From an uncultured Collinsella sp. (GTDB taxonomy: Bacteria > Actinomycetota > Coriobacteriia > Coriobacteriales > Coriobacteriaceae): DNA of 64,000 bases. The translations under genes and the position numbers were made by a program. Below, piece by piece: positions 60,564 to 64,000 of this stretch. Where the stretch lies: the NCBI GenBank assembly GCA_959599915.1, contig CAUGJE010000004.1, positions 62,001-126,000 of the forward strand, given 5' to 3'. The notes beneath the pieces are model-generated. The model was not told the DNA's origin. It saw nothing but the letters and a program-made list of their open reading frames with translations, and did not search any database. The first letter of the stretch is position 1. Each line of letters starts with the position of its first letter.

Positions 60564-61793
60564 ATGGATCGAAACGAACTCGACCCCAGCGTCCCCAGCG
60601 CCACAGAGGTCAAGAAGATTCCCCTCATCATTAAGGTGTACGCCGTCCTGTGCATCCTTTCCGGCGTGGGCACGCTCCCGTCGGTCGCTGCCTTTATGTG
60701 GCAGGTCATCACGGCACTTGTTAACGGCAACGCCACCGAAAAGCTCGGCGACAACACGCTCGTCGCAGTCGGCCTTATCGTCGCCGGCATCATGCTCTCT
60801 GCGGCAAGTGCCGTCATCCTAATCATCTTTGGCCTGGACCTTATCAAAAACCAGCGCCGCAACGCCGCCCGCCTGTCCTGCATCCTTATTGCATTCACCG
60901 TCGTCGAGCTTTTGGTCGACGTGATGCTCCAGGGCATCGGGCCCTTCCTGCTGCGTCCCGCGATCCAGCTCGGCATCCTTGTTGCACTTTCGGCAACCGT
61001 CGACCCCACGCTGCGTCAGGAGCGCGAACTGCAGCGCCGCCTGCAGGAGATGCTCGACCGCGACGCTGCCGCCGAGGGCATGCTCGGCCGCGATGAAACC
61101 GGCGAGGGCTACATCAAGCTCAACTACTTCAACCTGTTCTGGGTGTTCTTTGTCTGCTGCATACTCGGCCTGATCGCCGAGGACATCTGGCACATGACGG
61201 TCAACGACCCGGGCGTCTATCAGAACCGCGCCGGCATGCTGTTTGGCCCCTTCAGCCCCATCTACGGATTTGGCGCCGTGCTCATGACCATGGTGCTTAA
61301 CCGCTTCTACAAAAAGAACCCCATCATCATTTTCCTGGTGAGCGCCCTGCTCGGCGCCAGCTTTGAGGTGTTCGTGGGCTGGTTTATGCAGACCGCGTTT
61401 GGCGTGGTCTCGTGGAGCTACTCGCACATAACGCTGTTCGGTTTGCCCGATCCGCTCGTGGTCCTCACGGGCGGACGCACCTGCACGGGCTTCGCCTGCC
61501 TGTGGGGCCTGGGCGGCCTCATCTGGATCAAGCTGCTGCTGCCGAGGCTGCTTAAGCTTATCAACAAGATCCCCTGGAAGAGCCGCTACTCGGCCACCGT
61601 CATCTTTACCGTTATCATGCTGGTCGACGGCGTCATGACGCTGCAGTCGCTCGACTACTGGTACCAGCGCGTTAACGGCACGGAGCCGGACATTCCCGTC
61701 GCACAGTTCTACGGAGAGCACTTCGATAACGAGTACATGGAAAACCGCTTCCAGAGCATGACCATGAGCCCCAAGGATGCGACGCGCGTGTAG
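60564..61793 (+). CDS. CmpB-type (putative ABC transporter type IV) membrane protein
   Basis: 409 residues. First half: four membrane helices (about 20-155; LIIKVYAVLCILSGVGTLPS). A Glu/Arg coiled-coil-like linker (about 160-190) follows. Second half: the ABC_trans_CmpB domain (about 200-350; NLFWVFFVCCILGLIAEDIW and GMLFGPFSPIYGFGAVLMT), with further helices. Function of the family is not established; it lacks an associated ATPase here. Acidic polar C-terminal tail with NEYMENRFQSMTMSP. Stands alone between purF (divergent) and a MoaE-like gene (convergent). Confidence 0.8.
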   Translation: MDRNELDPSVPSATEVKKIPLIIKVYAVLCILSGVGTLPSVAAFMWQVITALVNGNATEKLGDNTLVAVGLIVAGIMLSAASAVILIIFGLDLIKNQRRNAARLSCILIAFTVVELLVDVMLQGIGPFLLRPAIQLGILVALSATVDPTLRQERELQRRLQEMLDRDAAAEGMLGRDETGEGYIKLNYFNLFWVFFVCCILGLIAEDIWHMTVNDPGVYQNRAGMLFGPFSPIYGFGAVLMTMVLNRFYKKNPIIIFLVSALLGASFEVFVGWFMQTAFGVVSWSYSHITLFGLPDPLVVLTGGRTCTGFACLWGLGGLIWIKLLLPRLLKLINKIPWKSRYSATVIFTVIMLVDGVMTLQSLDYWYQRVNGTEPDIPVAQFYGEHFDNEYMENRFQSMTMSPKDATRV

Positions 61794-61814
61794 CGCCCAC
61801 CGCGCCCAAAACGC

Positions 61815-61855
61815 AAAATGCCCGCCGGTATCACACGTACCGGTGGGCATTTTTA
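61815..61855. terminator. Bidirectional rho-independent terminator
   Basis: Stem ATGCCCGCCGGTA/TACCGGTGGGCAT with a 7-nt loop (one mismatch) and A and T runs on either side. It can end both the CmpB gene and the MoaE-like gene. Confidence 0.85.
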
Positions 61856-61883
61856 TAAACGATCCTTCTATCGACGCAAGCCT

Positions 61884-62300
61884 CTACGCCTCGCGCTCGA
61901 CCTCACTCACGCATTCGTTCTTAATGGTGCCAACGAGCGCCTGCAGCGCATCGACCACGTGCGGGCGAATGTCCCCGCCGATGAGCACGAGCATGATGTC
62001 GTCACCTACGGCAAGCTCGCCGCTTGCCAGCCACACACGCACATAGCCGATACCCGGCATCGCACGCGTCGCCTCGATAGCAGACCGTACCTTTTCGGCG
62101 TCGTAGTCAAAGACCATGCCGCCCACCCTGTGGCCTGGCGCCACGCCATCGGTCTCGACTCCGCGCACCTCAGCCTTGGGCGTCGCGCGCACCACACCGT
62201 TATGCGTCAGATACATCCCACAGCCTGCCGCCGAAGCATCGGCCTTGGCCTCGCGCAGCCAAGCATCAATCGAAGGCATCAATTTGCCACTCTCGAGCAT
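61884..62300 (-). CDS. MoaE-like protein
   Basis: 138 residues. Resembles the molybdopterin synthase large subunit in secondary structure: MPSIDAWLREAKADASAAGC, GVVRATPKAEVRGVETDGVA, then VRVWLASGELAVGDDIMLVL and RPHVVDALQALVGTIK, which matches the hydrophobic core of MoaE. Catalytic Lys residues and the C-terminal WKxE motif are not recognisable, so activity is doubtful. No moaD, moaA or other moa gene is here. Start 62300 has AAGGGAG 5 nt upstream (62303 possible). It lies downstream of sortase and purE on the same strand. Confidence 0.55.
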   Translation of the reverse strand: MLESGKLMPSIDAWLREAKADASAAGCGMYLTHNGVVRATPKAEVRGVETDGVAPGHRVGGMVFDYDAEKVRSAIEATRAMPGIGYVRVWLASGELAVGDDIMLVLIGGDIRPHVVDALQALVGTIKNECVSEVEREA

Positions 62301-62367
62301 CATTTCTCCCTTACCGTCGTCGAGTAGCCAATTTGGGACGGGGCCTTTTTAGCTACTCTCGAACAAC

Positions 62368-63366
62368 TTATTCCTCGACCGGCGTGAGCACCATGACGGC
62401 GCGTGTGTTGCTCAGCGACAGCGAACGACAGGTCACAAGCGTTACAACCTTAGTTGCCGAAGCGGCACGATCGGTGGCATCACTCGCCACGGCAGAAGCG
62501 CCGTCGAGCATCTCGGACAGGTAGTTCTTGAGTCCGTCGTCGCCCTCAAAATTGGTCGTGCGCGCCTTGGCATACGTGTCCTCGACCACCTTGGTCGCCA
62601 GCGGACGCAACTTATACGTCGCATCGCGCGTGATGTAGTACACATATTCAATGCTATCGAACGTTGCCTGGTCAGTCGTATCCGAAATCACGTTGAACAT
62701 CGACCCATCGTTCATATGGTGGCCGTAGATCGTGGTCTGCTGGTCGACCATTCCCGGCGCGGTGTCATCGCTATCCAAGAAGATGGCACCCGAGGCGTTA
62801 GACGTGCCATCGAACAGCGTGTTGAGGTATTTGGAGTTGTTGTTGGTCTGCACCACGGGATAGTTGATGTTGGTTCCCGGCACGTAAATCCAACCCACAA
62901 TCTCGGGGTTCGTCTGAGCAAGCGCATCAAAGTCGATAATCGGCACGCCGCTGGCGTCCTTATCGCTTACATATTGCTTCTCGATTTTCTGATACGAATC
63001 GCTCGCCTGCTTATAGCCAATCTGGGCATTAATAAAAATAGCGGCGGCGGCGACAATCAGACCGATACCGATGATGATGAGCAGAATGGGAATAATGGAG
63101 TGGCGCTTTTTGCGCGGCGGCTCGGTGCGATCCGACGGCGCGGCATGCGATGAAGACCGGGGCGGCTTCTTAGCGGAGCTATAAGACGAAGGACGATATG
63201 CGGCCGGCGCGTCCTGTCGACGATGCGTCGCCGGTGTCACGGGGCGCGGCGCGCGCGGCTGCTGAGGAGAGGATGTCCGACCCTGCTGTGCCGCACGGGC
63301 AGCACCCGGCTTCGACGGATCGGGAATCTGAGAAGCCTTGAATCGTTTTCCCTGATAATCGGACAT
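62368..63366 (-). CDS. srtB: Class B sortase
   Basis: 332 residues. A long Pro/Arg/Ser-rich cytoplasmic segment (about 1-88) precedes a membrane helix (about 90-112, SIIPILLIIIGIGLIVAAAA). The sortase domain (about 145-330) has INYPVVQTNNNSKYLNTLFD, catalytic His216 in IYGHHMNDGSMF, Cys313 in TLVTC and Arg322 in NTRAV. SrtB enzymes anchor proteins at NPxTN-like signals, often for iron acquisition or pilus assembly. No sortase substrate with such a signal is recognised in the window. It lies 35 nt after purE, possibly cotranscribed with it. Confidence 0.92.
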   Translation of the reverse strand: MSDYQGKRFKASQIPDPSKPGAARAAQQGRTSSPQQPRAPRPVTPATHRRQDAPAAYRPSSYSSAKKPPRSSSHAAPSDRTEPPRKKRHSIIPILLIIIGIGLIVAAAAIFINAQIGYKQASDSYQKIEKQYVSDKDASGVPIIDFDALAQTNPEIVGWIYVPGTNINYPVVQTNNNSKYLNTLFDGTSNASGAIFLDSDDTAPGMVDQQTTIYGHHMNDGSMFNVISDTTDQATFDSIEYVYYITRDATYKLRPLATKVVEDTYAKARTTNFEGDDGLKNYLSEMLDGASAVASDATDRAASATKVVTLVTCRSLSLSNTRAVMVLTPVEE

Positions 63367-63401
63367 GGCTCTCCTTATACTGCGGTGAAACGGTGGGACG
63401 C

Positions 63402-63866
63402 TTAGGCGTCAGCCATCTCCTGCTTCATCTTCTCGATAACCTTGCGGTACTCGGGGTCGCAAGCACCCAGAATCTGTGTGGCATAGATGGCGGCGTTCTT
63501 GGCGCCGTTGATGGCAACGCAGGCCACGGGCACGCCCGAAGGCATCTGCACCATCGACAGCAGCGAATCCATGCCGCCCAGGTCACTCGTCTTCATAGGC
63601 ACGCCGATAACCGGCAGCGGCGTAAAGGCAGCCACGACACCACCCAAGTGGGCGGCCTTGCCGGCAGCGGCGATAATCACTTTGATACCGCGATCGGCGG
63701 CAGTCGAAGCCCACTCGTGGACCTTCGCCGGTGTGCGGTGTGCGCTCGCAATGACGAGCTCATAGGGCACGCCCAGCGCCTCGAGCTCGGCGGTGCAACC
63801 TTCCATAACGCCCAGATCGGACTTGGAACCCATGATGATCCCGACAACCGGCTTTTGATCTGCCAT
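63402..63866 (-). CDS. purE: N5-carboxyaminoimidazole ribonucleotide mutase
   Basis: 154 residues from ATG 63866 (AGGAGG 9 nt upstream; a TTG two codons earlier is closer to it but less usual). PurE class I motif VGIIMGSKSDLGVMEG, the conserved His in SAHRTPAKVHEW, AAAGKAAHLGGVVAAFTPLP and VACVAINGAKNAAIYATQIL. It moves the carboxyl group of N5-CAIR to form CAIR. Purine genes here are scattered (purMN, purF, purE in separate units). A weak TATACT -10 box lies about 65 nt upstream. Confidence 0.95.
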   Translation of the reverse strand: MADQKPVVGIIMGSKSDLGVMEGCTAELEALGVPYELVIASAHRTPAKVHEWASTAADRGIKVIIAAAGKAAHLGGVVAAFTPLPVIGVPMKTSDLGGMDSLLSMVQMPSGVPVACVAINGAKNAAIYATQILGACDPEYRKVIEKMKQEMADA

Positions 63867-64000
63867 AAACAAAGACCTCCTGTTGAGAGCGGTGACGCGG
63901 CCAATCCGCGACCCTTAACTGCAAATAATTCAAGTATAGCCGCCGATGCTGATGTGTTCGGCGGGAGACGGAACGCTTTGCGAGATTAAGGCCGAAGGGT
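63867..64000. other. Upstream region of purE to window end
   Basis: No gene is seen. A minus-strand TATACT (63933-63938) may be the -10 box. The -35 position reads CCGAAC, a poor match. Confidence 0.35.

Overview
The window looks like a chromosomal segment of a gut coriobacterium, most likely Collinsella or a close relative. The grounds are the high GC content, the gene complement (an Ech-type hydrogenase beside an Nfn-type transhydrogenase, fused ECF ATPases, a class B sortase) and the many families of intergenic palindromes. The genus is inferred from remembered protein families, not from a database search. No phage, plasmid or rRNA genes were seen. The only tRNA found is an initiator tRNA-Met.

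Layout. 0.2-5.5 kb: an ABC efflux operon (ATPase and two ABC-2 permeases, minus strand) divergent from a LuxR-type two-component system. 5.5-6.2 kb: a repeat cluster. 6.3-11.9 kb: a six-function Ech hydrogenase operon with subunits A and B fused. 12.2-13.3 kb: an orphan HTH gene and repeats. 13.3-27.2 kb: a surface-protein operon of three single-pass membrane proteins followed by a 3633-residue secreted GLUG-type protein. 27.5-29.5 kb: an OYE-family flavoenzyme. 29.6-30.3 kb: a strictly periodic hairpin array and tRNA-fMet. 30.5-37.0 kb: coaX, a DUF4143 ATPase flanked by palindromes, a degenerate biotin-ligase-like gene, a fused folP-folK with a large insertion, a sirtuin and exonuclease III. 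37.0-37.5 kb: a second repeat cluster. 37.5-40.8 kb: an ECF transporter (T, fused AA', S). 41.0-43.6 kb: glmU and prs. 43.7-45.4 kb: a PD-(D/E)XK-like gene bracketed by two 206-bp inverted-repeat elements. 45.5-48.8 kb: pth and nfnAB. 48.8-49.2 kb: a second hairpin array. 49.2-53.0 kb: a cytidylate-kinase-like gene and a polar amino-acid ABC importer. 53.3-56.5 kb: yqeY, a parvulin foldase, an orphan PTS IIA and a PIN/RelB-type toxin-antitoxin pair. 56.6-63.9 kb: purN, purM, purF, a CmpB-type membrane protein, a MoaE-like protein, sortase B and purE.

How the genes fit together. Ech and NfnAB both work on reduced ferredoxin: Ech couples its oxidation to H2 formation and ion pumping, and Nfn exchanges electrons between ferredoxin, NADH and NADPH, as suits a fermenting anaerobe. 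The pur genes with prs, and folPK, supply nucleotides and one-carbon carriers. The surface operon, sortase and parvulin foldase are the cell-envelope part.

The most unusual content is intergenic. At least six inverted-repeat families recur. One forms arrays with a constant 36-nt arm-to-arm distance and an 80-81-nt period. Another forms 205-206-bp elements with 25-bp inverted ends and unlike interiors. A third alternates two sub-elements about every 250 bp. Two protein genes, a nuclease-like protein and a DUF4143 ATPase, are each bracketed by copies of one palindrome family.
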